A DNA stretch of 48,802 nucleotides from Kocuria sp. p3-SID1428 (GTDB lineage: Bacteria > Actinomycetota > Actinomycetes > Actinomycetales > Micrococcaceae), in assembly GCF_025149945.1 (NCBI RefSeq), contig NZ_JALXVH010000019.1, forward strand, positions 1 to 48,802. The letters are read 5' to 3'. Under the pieces are notes generated by a model. The model did not search any database and was not told where the DNA came from. It worked only from the letters and a program-made list of their open reading frames with translations. Position 1 is the stretch's first letter. Every line of letters starts with the position of its first letter. Positions 28,709 through 38,716 of this stretch are shown here, piece by piece. A program made the position numbers and the translations under genes.

Positions 28709-28830
28709 GATCGACGGGCCGATTCCTCACGTCTGCCCCATCGACTGGCCCATTCCTCACCGTCTCAGCGCTGAACCGGGGAGGATGAGGCCGGTCGATG
28801 CGGAACCGGTGAGGTTCCGGCCGGTCGATG
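28709..28830. repeat. Four-unit symmetrical palindromic repeat array
   Basis: Two direct units start at 28709 and 28739; two inverted units start at 28773 and 28803. The period is 30 nt and AGCGCT (28767-28772) is the exact centre. A rough unit consensus is ATCGACYGGCC-N-ATTCCTCACCG. The two forward units agree at 18 of 20 core positions, and the two inverted units at 24 of 28. The last unit also forms its own 7-bp hairpin (28801-28807 with 28813-28819). The array lies between the divergent DUF1844 and infC promoters and is not coding by any sign I can see. Confidence 0.85.
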
Positions 28831-28928
28831 GCTGAAGGGATCGTGCTCGGTTCCCCGGGGAGTCGAGACGGGATCGACCGAGAGCGCCGCGCAGCCCCAT
28901 TGCCCTGTCTCGACAGCGGGTTTTGGTG

Positions 28929-28934
28929 TATGCT
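28929..28934 (+). promoter_or_regulatory. -10 element of the infC operon
   Basis: TATGCT preceded by GTG is a good -10. The upstream dyad CTGTC-TC-GACAG (28905-28916) occupies the -35 region and no canonical -35 is clear. A leader of about 295 nt follows. Confidence 0.5.
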
Positions 28935-29075
28935 GTTCCGCAGTGTGCAAGTGGAGGCGACTCCCACCCGCGCGGACCGCGATCCTGAGGATCGACCGGG
29001 TCTCCGGGTCAAGATGACGCAGCAGCGTCCGCGCCGCGCAGGTCACCTGTTCTCGGCGGCCCCGTTCACTCGGGG

Positions 29076-29136
29076 GACCGGTGCTTCCGGTCGTGACGCC
29101 TCAGCCTCCGCTTGCCCTGGGCAGCGGAGGCTTTTT
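29076..29136 (+). terminator. Intrinsic terminator (attenuator) in the infC leader
   Basis: A stem of 9 bp (29103-29111 with 29124-29132), extended by a 4-bp inner stem, is followed by TTTTT (29132-29136). This is the only classical U-tract terminator noticed in the window. A GACCGG/CCGGTC hairpin (29076-29081 with 29087-29092) lies just upstream. Ending 99 nt before infC, it probably attenuates the infC-rpmI-rplT operon. Confidence 0.8.
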
Positions 29137-29235
29137 CGTTGCCATCCGCACCAGGGTGCGGAGCTCGAGCACGGCTCGGGATCCGTCGCCGCAGATCGCC
29201 GGATCAGACCGGCACGACTATCTCAGGAGCAGAGC

Positions 29236-30453
29236 ATCAGCGATCCACGCATCAATGAGAAGATTCGCGTCCCCGAGGTCCGCCTTGTCGGGCCGGCGGG
29301 CGAGCAGGTCGGCATCGTCCGCGTCGAGGACGCCATGCGACTGGCCCGTGAATCCGATTTGGATCTGGTTGAGGTCGCCCCCACCGCCAAGCCGCCCGTC
29401 GCCAAGCTGATGGACTTCGGCAAGTACAAGTACGAGGCGGCGATGAAGGCGCGCGAGTCGCGCAAGAATCAGTCGAACACGAGCCTCAAGGAGGTTCGGT
29501 TCCGCCTGAAGATCGATGACCACGACTACGACACCAAGGTCGGGCACGCCAAGCGCTTCCTGTCAGAGGGCGACAAGGTCAAGGCCATGATCCAGTTCCG
29601 CGGCCGCGAGCAGTCGCGCCCGGAGATGGGCGTCCGCCTGCTCGGCAAGCTGGCCGAGGACCTGGAGGAGTTCGGCCAGGTCGAGTCCAGCCCGCGCCAG
29701 GACGGCCGCAACATGGTCATGGTCCTCGGGCCGCTGAAGACCAAGTCGGAGGCCAAGTCGGCTGCCCGCCGCGCCAAGGAGGCCGAGTCCGATGAGGACA
29801 GCCGCCTTCCCTCGAAGGTGAAGTCCTCCCGCCGTGATCGCGAGCGCGATGCACGCGAGTCCGGCGCTCCGGCCACCGGCGATGCCGAGAACCCGCTGCC
29901 CGTGGGCGGCAGCTCGATCGGGGAGTCCATCCCCGAGGAGCTGCGTGCGCTGGCCTCGGCCAAGTTCGAGGTGCCGGAGGGTGCTCCGCCCCTGAAGGTC
30001 TCCGAGGACCAGCCGCCCGTCGTGCTGCCCAAGGAGGACAAGCGCGAGCCGCGCGGCGGCGGTCGCGGACGCCAGGGCGGGGGACCCCGCTCGAACGATC
30101 GCGGCGGTCGTCCCTCCGGCGGGTCGGGGCGGCCCTCCTCGGCTCGCCCGGAGTCCGGATCGTCCTCGCGCCCCAGCGGCGGCGGGCGTCCGTCGTCGTC
30201 GGGCCCGCGCAGCGGCTCGGATTCGTCGCGGCCTCCGCGTTCGAGCTCCGGCACGCCGCGTCCTGCCTCGGCTCCGCAGCGCTCCGGGCAGGGCGGCTCG
30301 CCTCGCCCGGCAGGCGGTGCGGGCCGACCGGCGCCGCGCCCGTCGGGAGGCCCGACCCCCGGCTCTGCTCCCAGGCCCGCCCCCAAGCCGGGAACGGCGC
30401 CCAAGCCGGGCGGCGGACCCAAGCCGGGCGGAGCGCCCAAGCCGGGGCAGTGA
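29236..30453 (+). CDS. infC: Translation initiation factor IF-3 with long C-terminal extension
   Basis: IF-3 binds the 30S subunit and checks start-codon selection. The start is read as AUC at 29236: AGGAG (29225-29229) lies 6 nt before it, family homology starts at the next codon ([16 protein letters not shown]), and no ATG, GTG or TTG lies nearby in frame. IF-3 genes of other bacteria also use rare starts. The core covers about residues 1-185. A tail of about 220 residues follows, first acidic/basic, then rich in Gly, Pro, Ser and Arg and ending in repeats of the type APKPGGG. The usual length is 180-200 aa, so this protein is twice as long. Confidence 0.92.
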   Translation: MSDPRINEKIRVPEVRLVGPAGEQVGIVRVEDAMRLARESDLDLVEVAPTAKPPVAKLMDFGKYKYEAAMKARESRKNQSNTSLKEVRFRLKIDDHDYDTKVGHAKRFLSEGDKVKAMIQFRGREQSRPEMGVRLLGKLAEDLEEFGQVESSPRQDGRNMVMVLGPLKTKSEAKSAARRAKEAESDEDSRLPSKVKSSRRDRERDARESGAPATGDAENPLPVGGSSIGESIPEELRALASAKFEVPEGAPPLKVSEDQPPVVLPKEDKREPRGGGRGRQGGGPRSNDRGGRPSGGSGRPSSARPESGSSSRPSGGGRPSSSGPRSGSDSSRPPRSSSGTPRPASAPQRSGQGGSPRPAGGAGRPAPRPSGGPTPGSAPRPAPKPGTAPKPGGGPKPGGAPKPGQ

Positions 30454-30478
30454 CCCCGCTGGACTGACATGAAAGCTT

Positions 30479-30509
30479 CGACCCGATCCCGCAGGACGGG
30501 ATCGGGTCG
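30479..30509 (+). terminator. 13-bp perfect hairpin between infC and rpmI
   Basis: The stem 30479-30491 with 30497-30509 closes a CAGGA loop. Because rpmI must be transcribed beyond it and no U-tract follows, it may be a processing or stabilising element rather than a full terminator. Confidence 0.55.
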
Positions 30510-30615
30510 GTGACCGCGGAGTCGTCGGCTCACCCAGTCGACGACCCAGACCAGGCCGCCCTCGAGGCGGCGCACCGCGACAGCGGTGAGACCGACAGCA
30601 AGGAGACGGCCCACC

Positions 30616-30810
30616 ATGCCGAAGATGAAGACCCACTCGGGTGCCAAGAAGCGCTTCAAGATCACGGGTTCGGGCAAGGTCAAGCGCCAGCAGGCCAACC
30701 GCCGCCACTACCTGGAGCACAAGTCCTCGCGCCTGACCCGTCGCCTCGCCGGCGACAAGATCGTGGCCCCGGGCGATGCCAAGGTCGTCAAGAAGATGCT
30801 CGGCCGCTGA
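30616..30810 (+). CDS. rpmI: 50S ribosomal protein L35
   Basis: This 64-aa basic protein matches bL35 over its full length: [20 protein letters not shown], the YLEHKSS centre and KKMLGR at the end. The ATG at 30616 has AAGGAGA at 30599-30605. It lies between infC and rplT, the conserved operon order. Confidence 0.97.
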   Translation: MPKMKTHSGAKKRFKITGSGKVKRQQANRRHYLEHKSSRLTRRLAGDKIVAPGDAKVVKKMLGR

Positions 30811-30928
30811 AGCGGCTCCAGCACTTCGCAAGCACTTGCGCTGACGGCTCTGCCGCAGCACCCCTGAACACCGAGCGACCCCTGGCCACGACCGGGAAGA
30901 GTCGCTCCCGCACCGAAGGAGCACACAC

Positions 30929-31318
30929 GTGGCACGTGTGAAGAGGGCGCTCAACGCCCAGAAGAAGCGTCGTACGACCCTGGAGATGGCCTCCGGCTAC
31001 CGCGGCCAGCGCTCGCGCCTGTACCGCAAGGCCAAGGAGCAGGTCCTCCACTCGTACACCTACAACTACGATCACCGCCGCACCCGCAAGGGCGACTTCC
31101 GCCGGCTGTGGATCCAGCGCATCAACGCTGCCGCGCGCGCTCAGGGCCTGACCTACAACCGCTTCATCCAGGGCCTGAAGGCCGCTGAGGTCGAGGTCGA
31201 TCGCCGCATGCTGGCCGAGCTGGCCGTCAACGACGCCCCCGCGTTCAACGCGCTCGTCGAGATCGCCAAGAAGAACCTGCCCGCGGACACCTCCGCTCCG
31301 CGCTCCGACGCGGCCTGA
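30929..31318 (+). CDS. rplT: 50S ribosomal protein L20
   Basis: bL20 binds 23S rRNA early in 50S assembly and in several bacteria represses its own operon. The 129-aa protein matches full length ([56 protein letters not shown]). The GTG at 30929 has GAAGGAG at 30915-30921. A small hairpin (30827-30831 with 30836-30840) lies in the 118-nt gap after rpmI. Confidence 0.97.
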   Translation: MARVKRALNAQKKRRTTLEMASGYRGQRSRLYRKAKEQVLHSYTYNYDHRRTRKGDFRRLWIQRINAAARAQGLTYNRFIQGLKAAEVEVDRRMLAELAVNDAPAFNALVEIAKKNLPADTSAPRSDAA

Positions 31319-31331
31319 TCGCGTCTCGAGC

Positions 31332-32272
31332 GTGAGCATCGCGCAGCGCCTCGCCGACTCCGCGCTGATCAATCCCGGTTCCGACCGGGTGCGATCGGTC
31401 GCGGGACTGGCGAGGCGCTCTGCGCGTTCCAGGGCGGGGCGATTCCTCGCAGAAGGGCCGCAGTGCGTCCGCGAGGCCCTGCGCGCGCACCTGGGGGAGT
31501 TCGACGCCCTCGTGCCGTCTGCCCGCGACGGGGTGATCGATGCCCTCTACATCACCGAGCACGCGCTGGGTCGCCATCCGGATATCGACCAGCTCGTGGA
31601 GCGCGTGCTCCAGTCCGAGGGGTCCCCGCGGGTCTTCGTGCGCCTGGTCTCCGATGAGGTCCTGGCGGCCATGTCGGATGCCGAGCACCCGCAGGGCGTG
31701 CTGGCCGTGTGCCGGATCTCAGAGCCGCGCTGGGCCCAGGTCGCTGAGCGCCGTCCGCGCCTGGTCGCGATCATGTGCCGCGTGCAGGATCCCGGCAACG
31801 CCGGTACCGTGCTGCGCGCCGCGGATGCCGCAGGGGCGGACGCCGTGGTGCTCACTGCTGGATCGGTCGATCTGCACAATCCCAAGGTGGTCCGCTCGAC
31901 CGCCGGGTCCCTGTTCCACCTGCCGGTGCTCACGGGTCTGGACCCGGACGAGCTCATCGGCTTCGCGGGCAGCGATGCCGAGGGCGCAGATCTGCAGATC
32001 CTGGCCGCCGACGGCTACGGCGCCCTGGACCTGGATGCGCTGCAGGACGCCTCGGCCACCGGTCGCGAGGCGCCCGCCGAGCTGTCGCGGCCCACGGCAT
32101 GGCTGTTCGGCAATGAGGCGCAGGGGCTCTCCGAGCAGGAGAAGGCCCTGGCTTCCCACCGCGTGGCGGTGCCTCTGCACGGGGCCGCCGAGTCCCTCAA
32201 CGTGGGGACCGCCGCCACCCTGTGCCTCTACGCCTCCGCCCGCGCCCAGCGCCGCATCGACAGGGACGGGGC

Positions 32273-32276
<4 letters not shown>
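31332..32276 (+). CDS. TrmH/SpoU-family RNA 2'-O-methyltransferase
   Basis: This 314-aa SPOUT enzyme probably methylates a ribose in 23S rRNA. An N-terminal L30e-like substrate-binding domain (about 20-130) precedes the knotted domain with QDPGNAGTVLRAADAAG, WLFGNEAQGLS and ESLNVGTAATLCLY (motifs 1-3). The GTG at 31332 lies 13 nt after rplT, as in many actinobacteria. The exact target (for example TsnR-type or RlmB-type) is not resolved. Its stop overlaps the Nudix gene start by 4 nt. Confidence 0.9.
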
Positions 32277-34104
<1,828 letters not shown>

Positions 34105-34105
34105 G

Positions 34106-36706
34106 ATGCGGGTTCCGCTGTCCTGGCTGCGCGAGTTCGCGCCGCTGCCCGAGGAAGCCACCGCCGAGCAGCTGCTGGAGACCATGGTCTCCGTCGGCTT
34201 CGAGGAGGAGGAGGTCATCCGTCCCGGGGACGAGCTCTCCGGGCCCATCGTGGTGGGTCAGGTCCTGTCACGGGAGCCCGAGAAGCACTCCAACGGCAAG
34301 ACCGTGAACTGGTGCTTGGTGCGGGTGGTGCCCGAGGGTCAGGAGCAGACCCTGACCGGCAAGGGGATCGACCCCTCCGGCGTGCAGGGCATCGTGTGCG
34401 GCGCGCACAACTTCGAGGTCGGCGACAAGGTCGTGGTGACCCTGCCCGGGGCGGTGCTGCCCGGTGACTTCCGCATCAGCCCGCGCAAGACCTACGGCCA
34501 CACCTCAGCGGGAATGATCGCCTCCGCGCGCGAGCTGGGCATCGGCGATGACCACGACGGCATCCTGGTGCTCGGCGATCTGGGCCTGGACCCGCAGCCC
34601 GGCACGGACGTGCGCGAGCTGCTGCACCTGGATGAGTCGGCCGCCGATCTCAACGTCACCCCGGATCGCGGTTATGCGCTGTCCATGCGCGGAATGGCCC
34701 GCGAGTACTGCCACGCGGTGGGGGCCTCCTTCGCGGATCCGGTCATCGCCCTGGCCGAGGCCGCTCCCGAGCCGACCGAGTCCGCCGTGCCCGTCGTGCT
34801 GGCCGATGAGTCGCCGATCCACGGCGAGGAGGGCTGCAGCCGGTTCGTCACCCGGGTGGTGCGCGGGATCGATCCGAGCCGGCCCACACCGGTGTGGATG
34901 GCGGCGCGCCTGCGCCTGGCGGGGGTGCGCTCGATCAGCCTGCCCGTGGACATCTCGAACTACGTGATGCTGGAGCTCGGCCAGCCGCTGCACTTCTACG
35001 ACCTCTCCCGGGTCGCCGAGTCGATCACGGTGCGCCGGGCGCGGCAGGGGGAGCGGCTCACGACTCTCGACGGCAAGGACCGGGGGCTGGATCCCGAGGA
35101 CCTGCTGATCGCGGATGCCACCGGGCCCATCGGCCTGGCGGGGACCATGGGCGGCGAGTTCGCCGAGGTCGGCGATCAGACGGTCGACGTCCTGGTCGAG
35201 GCCGCGCGCTTCGACCCGGTCTCGATCGCGCGCACCGCTCGGCGCCACCGGCTGTCCTCGGAGGCCTCGCGGCGCTTCGAGCGCGGGGTGGATCCGCAGC
35301 TGCAGGCCGCGGCCGCCGAGCGCGCCGTCGAGCTGCTCGTCGAGCTGGCCGGCGGCACCGCCGGTCCCGAGGTCGGCGATGTCCGCACCGAAGACCAGCC
35401 CGTCCAGGAGCCCATCCGCCTGCGCGCGGACTACCCTGCCCGCCGGGTGGGCGTGGACTACTCCTCCGAGCGCGTGGAGTCCCTGCTCGAGGAGATCGGC
35501 TGCACGCTCGAGACGCTGAGCCCGGCGGCCGAGGTCGCTGCCGAGCCGAGCGCCGATCTGGAGGACGGCTGGCTCGTCACCCCGCCGAGCTGGCGTCCCG
35601 ATCTGGTCGCAGCCGAGGACCTGGCGGAGGAGATCGCTCGGCTGGACGGCTACGACCGCATCCCGTCGCGGCTGCCTGTCGCACCTCCCGGGCGCGGGCT
35701 GAGCACCGAGCAGGTCGGCCGACGCCGCGTCCTGGACGCGCTGGCCGCCGCCGGTCTCACCGAGGTGCTGTCCTACCCGTTCGTCGCACCCGCGGACAAT
35801 GAGCTGTGGGCCGTCCCCGAGGCGGGGACCCCGGTGGCCTCGGTCCGCCTGGCCAATCCGATCTCAGAGGCACGGGGTGTCCTGCGGGCCTCGCTGATCC
35901 CGGGGATGCTCGAGATCCTGCACCGCAACCGCTCCCGCGGCTTCCGCGATCTGCAGCTCTTCGAATCCGGCTTGGTCTTCCGTCCGAACGATCAGCTCGG
36001 CACCGCCGGCATCCCGCCGGTCGGGCAGCTGCCCTCCGCACAGACCCTCGAGGACCTGCGCGGCGGCATCCCGCAGCAGCCGCGCCATCTGGCCGCGGTC
36101 TTCGCCGGCGACGACGCCCTGCCCGCTCCGGGGCTCGACGCGCGGTCGCTGGGCTGGCAGGACGCCCTCGATACCGCTCGGCTGGTCGGCGACGTCCTGG
36201 GCGTGCAGCTCACGCTCGAGCAGGGCCGCCATCAGGCCTTCCACCCGGGCCGTACCGCTGTGCTGCGCGTGCCCTCGGGAGATGTGGTCGGCACGGCCGG
36301 TGAGCTGCACCCGCAGCTGGTCGCCCAGCAGGGCCTGCCCGAGCGCACCAGCGCTCTGGAGCTGGACCTCTCGGCGATCCAGGCGGCGCGCACCGGCGTT
36401 GTCACCGCGCAGATCCTCAGTGTGCAGACCCCGGCCACGCAGGACGTCGCGCTCGTTGTCGATGCCTCGCTGCCGGCCTCCGAGCTGCTGTCCACCGTCC
36501 GCGAGGGTGCCGGCGATCTGGTGGAGGATGTCCGCGTCTTCGACGTCTACCAGGGCGAGCACATCGAGGCCGGCAAGAAGTCCGTGGCTCTGGCCATGCG
36601 CTTCCGGGCGCCGGATCGCACGCTGACCGCCGAGGAGGCCTCCCAGGCCCGCACGGCTGCCGTGGAGCTGGCCGAATCCCGCCACGGCGCCGCCCTGCGC
36701 GGTTGA
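34106..36706 (+). CDS. pheT: Phenylalanine-tRNA ligase beta subunit
   Basis: PheT recognises tRNA and edits misactivated tyrosine. The 866-aa protein shows the MRVPLSWLREF start, the EMAP-like tRNA-binding OB domain (about 40-160, with VCGAHNFEVGD), the B3/B4 editing domain (about 220-415), the B5 domain, and the C-terminal FDX-ACB anticodon domain (TPATQDVALVVD to the end). The ATG at 34106 follows pheS by 1 nt. It is slightly longer than usual because of low-complexity inserts, for instance near residues 470-490. Confidence 0.96.
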   Translation: MRVPLSWLREFAPLPEEATAEQLLETMVSVGFEEEEVIRPGDELSGPIVVGQVLSREPEKHSNGKTVNWCLVRVVPEGQEQTLTGKGIDPSGVQGIVCGAHNFEVGDKVVVTLPGAVLPGDFRISPRKTYGHTSAGMIASARELGIGDDHDGILVLGDLGLDPQPGTDVRELLHLDESAADLNVTPDRGYALSMRGMAREYCHAVGASFADPVIALAEAAPEPTESAVPVVLADESPIHGEEGCSRFVTRVVRGIDPSRPTPVWMAARLRLAGVRSISLPVDISNYVMLELGQPLHFYDLSRVAESITVRRARQGERLTTLDGKDRGLDPEDLLIADATGPIGLAGTMGGEFAEVGDQTVDVLVEAARFDPVSIARTARRHRLSSEASRRFERGVDPQLQAAAAERAVELLVELAGGTAGPEVGDVRTEDQPVQEPIRLRADYPARRVGVDYSSERVESLLEEIGCTLETLSPAAEVAAEPSADLEDGWLVTPPSWRPDLVAAEDLAEEIARLDGYDRIPSRLPVAPPGRGLSTEQVGRRRVLDALAAAGLTEVLSYPFVAPADNELWAVPEAGTPVASVRLANPISEARGVLRASLIPGMLEILHRNRSRGFRDLQLFESGLVFRPNDQLGTAGIPPVGQLPSAQTLEDLRGGIPQQPRHLAAVFAGDDALPAPGLDARSLGWQDALDTARLVGDVLGVQLTLEQGRHQAFHPGRTAVLRVPSGDVVGTAGELHPQLVAQQGLPERTSALELDLSAIQAARTGVVTAQILSVQTPATQDVALVVDASLPASELLSTVREGAGDLVEDVRVFDVYQGEHIEAGKKSVALAMRFRAPDRTLTAEEASQARTAAVELAESRHGAALRG

Positions 36707-36830
36707 GATCCCCGCGGGGGCTCCGCGTGCCGCCCGGCGCCGGGGCCCCGCTCACCCCATTTTCGAGAGCCCCGCAGCAGATGAGAACCACCCCGCAGCC
36801 GGCCCCCGTCGGCGGGGGAGGAGAAGATTC

Positions 36831-37568
36831 ATGAGCACTGAGCACACCCCCGATCCCTTCGCCGGGGAGTCCCAGGGCAGCCGTCGGCTGCGGGAGAACG
36901 GTCGCCGCGGCGACGGCGCCTCCAGCGCGTTCCGCGATGCCTTCTCCCTGCGCGGGGGAACGGATGCCGATCCCGACGGCGACCCGCTCGAGGACCTCGG
37001 CGCGGGCGATCGCGAGGAGACGGAGGAAGCAGGTGCCACCTGGCCTCCGGTGATCGCGGTCGTGCTGGGCATCGTCCTGGCCCTGGTGCTGGCGATCAGC
37101 TCGTACTCGTCCTTCCAGCGCGCGGAGCAGCTGCAGGGCTGGGCCAATGAGACGTGGGCGGTCACGGGCACCTACACCGACATGACGCACGACCTGCACG
37201 CGGAGTCCTTCAATCCCAAGTACGCGATCACGCTGCCGGAGGACGAGGAGATCTCGGCCCAGCGCTTCGACAGCGGCCTGAAGGACCTCTACACACCGGA
37301 GCCCGGCGAGTCCGTCGAGGTCCGCGGCCAGGGCCGTGGCACCTCCGTGGACGACTTCGACCAGGAGGTCGATGTCCTGCTCGGCGTCCAGGACGGGGAG
37401 CTTCAGGTCCTGGCCACGGACGACGCCGGCTCGCTCGGCGGCGGCATCACGGATCAGTCCGTGTCCGCCCAGAAGCTGCGAGGCGGGCTGCTGGCCGCGG
37501 CATCCGTGCTGGTGCTGGGCCTGGGCATCGCCGGGGGAGTCATCCTGCGCCGGCGCAGCCTGCGCTGA
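36831..37568 (+). CDS. Two-TM membrane protein of unknown function
   Basis: The 245-aa protein has a disordered charged N-terminus (1-65), a membrane helix (about 70-92, PPVIAVVLGIVLALVLAIS), an extracytoplasmic domain of about 120 residues, and a second helix (about 217-238) followed by RRRSLR. The TM-domain-TM plan with VTGTYTDM loosely resembles DUF3592 proteins, but I cannot confirm that. The ATG at 36831 has GGGGAGGAG about 8 nt upstream. It lies alone between pheT and a convergent oxidoreductase gene. Confidence 0.75.
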   Translation: MSTEHTPDPFAGESQGSRRLRENGRRGDGASSAFRDAFSLRGGTDADPDGDPLEDLGAGDREETEEAGATWPPVIAVVLGIVLALVLAISSYSSFQRAEQLQGWANETWAVTGTYTDMTHDLHAESFNPKYAITLPEDEEISAQRFDSGLKDLYTPEPGESVEVRGQGRGTSVDDFDQEVDVLLGVQDGELQVLATDDAGSLGGGITDQSVSAQKLRGGLLAAASVLVLGLGIAGGVILRRRSLR

Positions 37569-37587
37569 GACCGCCGGGAGCAGAGCA

Positions 37588-37625
37588 ACGGGGCCGGGAC
37601 GAGCGCGCGATCGCCCCGGCCCCGT
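37588..37625. terminator. Bidirectional hairpin between convergent genes
   Basis: An 11-bp perfect GC stem (37588-37598 with 37615-37625) encloses a 16-nt loop in the 75-nt gap between two converging genes. Confidence 0.6.
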
Positions 37626-37643
37626 CGTCGTGCGGAGGAGTCT

Positions 37644-38603
37644 TCAGAGGCTCAGCAGCAGCTTCCCCTGGGTCTTGCGCGAGGCGAGATCGCGGTGCGC
37701 CTGGGCGGCGTCGTCGAGGGAGTAGGTGCCGCCCACGCGGATCCGCAGGCCGTCGTCGATGGCCTCGAACATCTCGCGTGCGCGCCACTGCCGCTCCTGC
37801 TCGGTGTGCATGTAGGCGTTGAGCGACGGACGGGTCACGTACAGCGAGCCCATGGCGTTGAGGCGCTGCAGGTCGAACGGCGGGACCTGGCCGGACGAGC
37901 CGCCGAAGAGCACGACCGTGCCGCGCAGGTGGACTGCGGCCAGGGACTCGTCGAAGGTCGCCTTGCCCACCGAGTCGTAGACCACGTCGGCGCCGCGGCC
38001 GTCGGTGATCCGCTCGACGGCATCGGCGAAGCCGTCGTAGGGCAGCACGTGATCCGCGCCCAGGGAGCGCGCCGTGTCGGCCTTCTCCTGGCTGGAGGTC
38101 AGTCCGATCACCGTGGCGCCCTGGCGCTTCATGAGCTGGATGGCCACCCCACCCACACCGCCGGCGGCCGCGGTGATCACCGCGGTGGTCTCCGGGCCGA
38201 CCGGGAAGGTCGAGCGCGTCAGGTAGTGCGCCGTGAAGCCCTGCAGGGGCAGGGCGCCGGCGGCGTCGTCGGAGACGGAATCGGGCACCACGACCACGCG
38301 ATCGGCGTCGACCACGAACTTCTCGGCATAGGTGGCCCGGCCCTGTGAGGTGGTGATCCGCTGCCCGACCTGCAGGGACTCCACGCCCTCGCCCAAGGCG
38401 ATGATCTCGCCGCAGCCCTCGGTGCCCGGGGTGAAGGGCAGCTCGACGTCGTAGACGCCCTCGCGCTGATAGGTCTCGATGAAGTTGACCCCGGTGCGGC
38501 GGGTGCGCACCAGGACCTCTCCGGGTCCCGGGACCGGATCCTCGACCTCGCTGACGGTGAGGACCTCCGGGCCGCCGGTCTGCGTGATGGTGATGGCGCG
38601 CAT
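37644..38603 (-). CDS. Quinone oxidoreductase, MDR/zeta-crystallin type
   Basis: The 319-aa medium-chain reductase is most like NADPH:quinone oxidoreductase (QOR). It has the N-terminal GroES-like domain (GEVLVRTRRTGVNFIETYQR) and the nucleotide-binding loop AAAGGVGGVAIQLMK with GADHVLPYD. The Cys/His ligands for zinc seen in classical alcohol dehydrogenases are missing, as in QORs. The ATG at 38603 has GAAGGAG upstream. Its likely -10, TAGACT (minus strand, 38650-38645), lies next to the ArgR-type site shared with argC, so co-regulation is possible. Confidence 0.9.
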   Translation of the reverse strand: MRAITITQTGGPEVLTVSEVEDPVPGPGEVLVRTRRTGVNFIETYQREGVYDVELPFTPGTEGCGEIIALGEGVESLQVGQRITTSQGRATYAEKFVVDADRVVVVPDSVSDDAAGALPLQGFTAHYLTRSTFPVGPETTAVITAAAGGVGGVAIQLMKRQGATVIGLTSSQEKADTARSLGADHVLPYDGFADAVERITDGRGADVVYDSVGKATFDESLAAVHLRGTVVLFGGSSGQVPPFDLQRLNAMGSLYVTRPSLNAYMHTEQERQWRAREMFEAIDDGLRIRVGGTYSLDDAAQAHRDLASRKTQGKLLLSL

Positions 38604-38644
38604 GCTGGTCTCCTTCATCTCGGATCGGTGCATCCTGACTGCCG

Positions 38645-38650
38645 AGTCTA
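38645..38650 (-). promoter_or_regulatory. -10 element of the quinone oxidoreductase gene
   Basis: TAGACT on the minus strand predicts a leader of about 35 nt with a good SD. Its -35 region would fall on the ArgR-type half-site at 38669-38680. Confidence 0.5.
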
Positions 38651-38668
38651 GCTCTCCACGCCACCCCG

Positions 38669-38699
38669 AATGCATAAATATCGACAGACCTGCATAATC
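38669..38699 (+). promoter_or_regulatory. ArgR operator (ARG boxes) upstream of argC
   Basis: AATGCATAAATA, 10 nt, then TGCATAATC. The same layout (12-mer, N10, TGYATARTC) recurs before argG, with the two TGCATA-type half-sites exactly 20 nt apart. TTGCGTA (38700-38706) may be a third half-site. Confidence 0.7.
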
Positions 38700-38704
38700 T
38701 TGCG

Positions 38705-38710
38705 TAGAGT
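38705..38710 (+). promoter_or_regulatory. -10 element, leaderless argC promoter
   Basis: TAGAGT ends 6 nt before the argC ATG with no SD. By comparison with argG, CATAAT (38693-38698) is an alternative -10. Confidence 0.5.
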
Positions 38711-38716
38711 GTTCGC

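Noticed and set aside
28709..28830. 30-nt periodic repeats as a CRISPR array
   Set aside because: Units are in mirrored orientation, adjacent without unique spacers, and only four in number; no cas genes are nearby.
28828..29235. In-frame upstream extension of infC starting with ATG at 28828
   Set aside because: It would cross the palindromic array edge, the promoter and the T5 terminator, and has no IF-3 similarity before the AUC at 29236.
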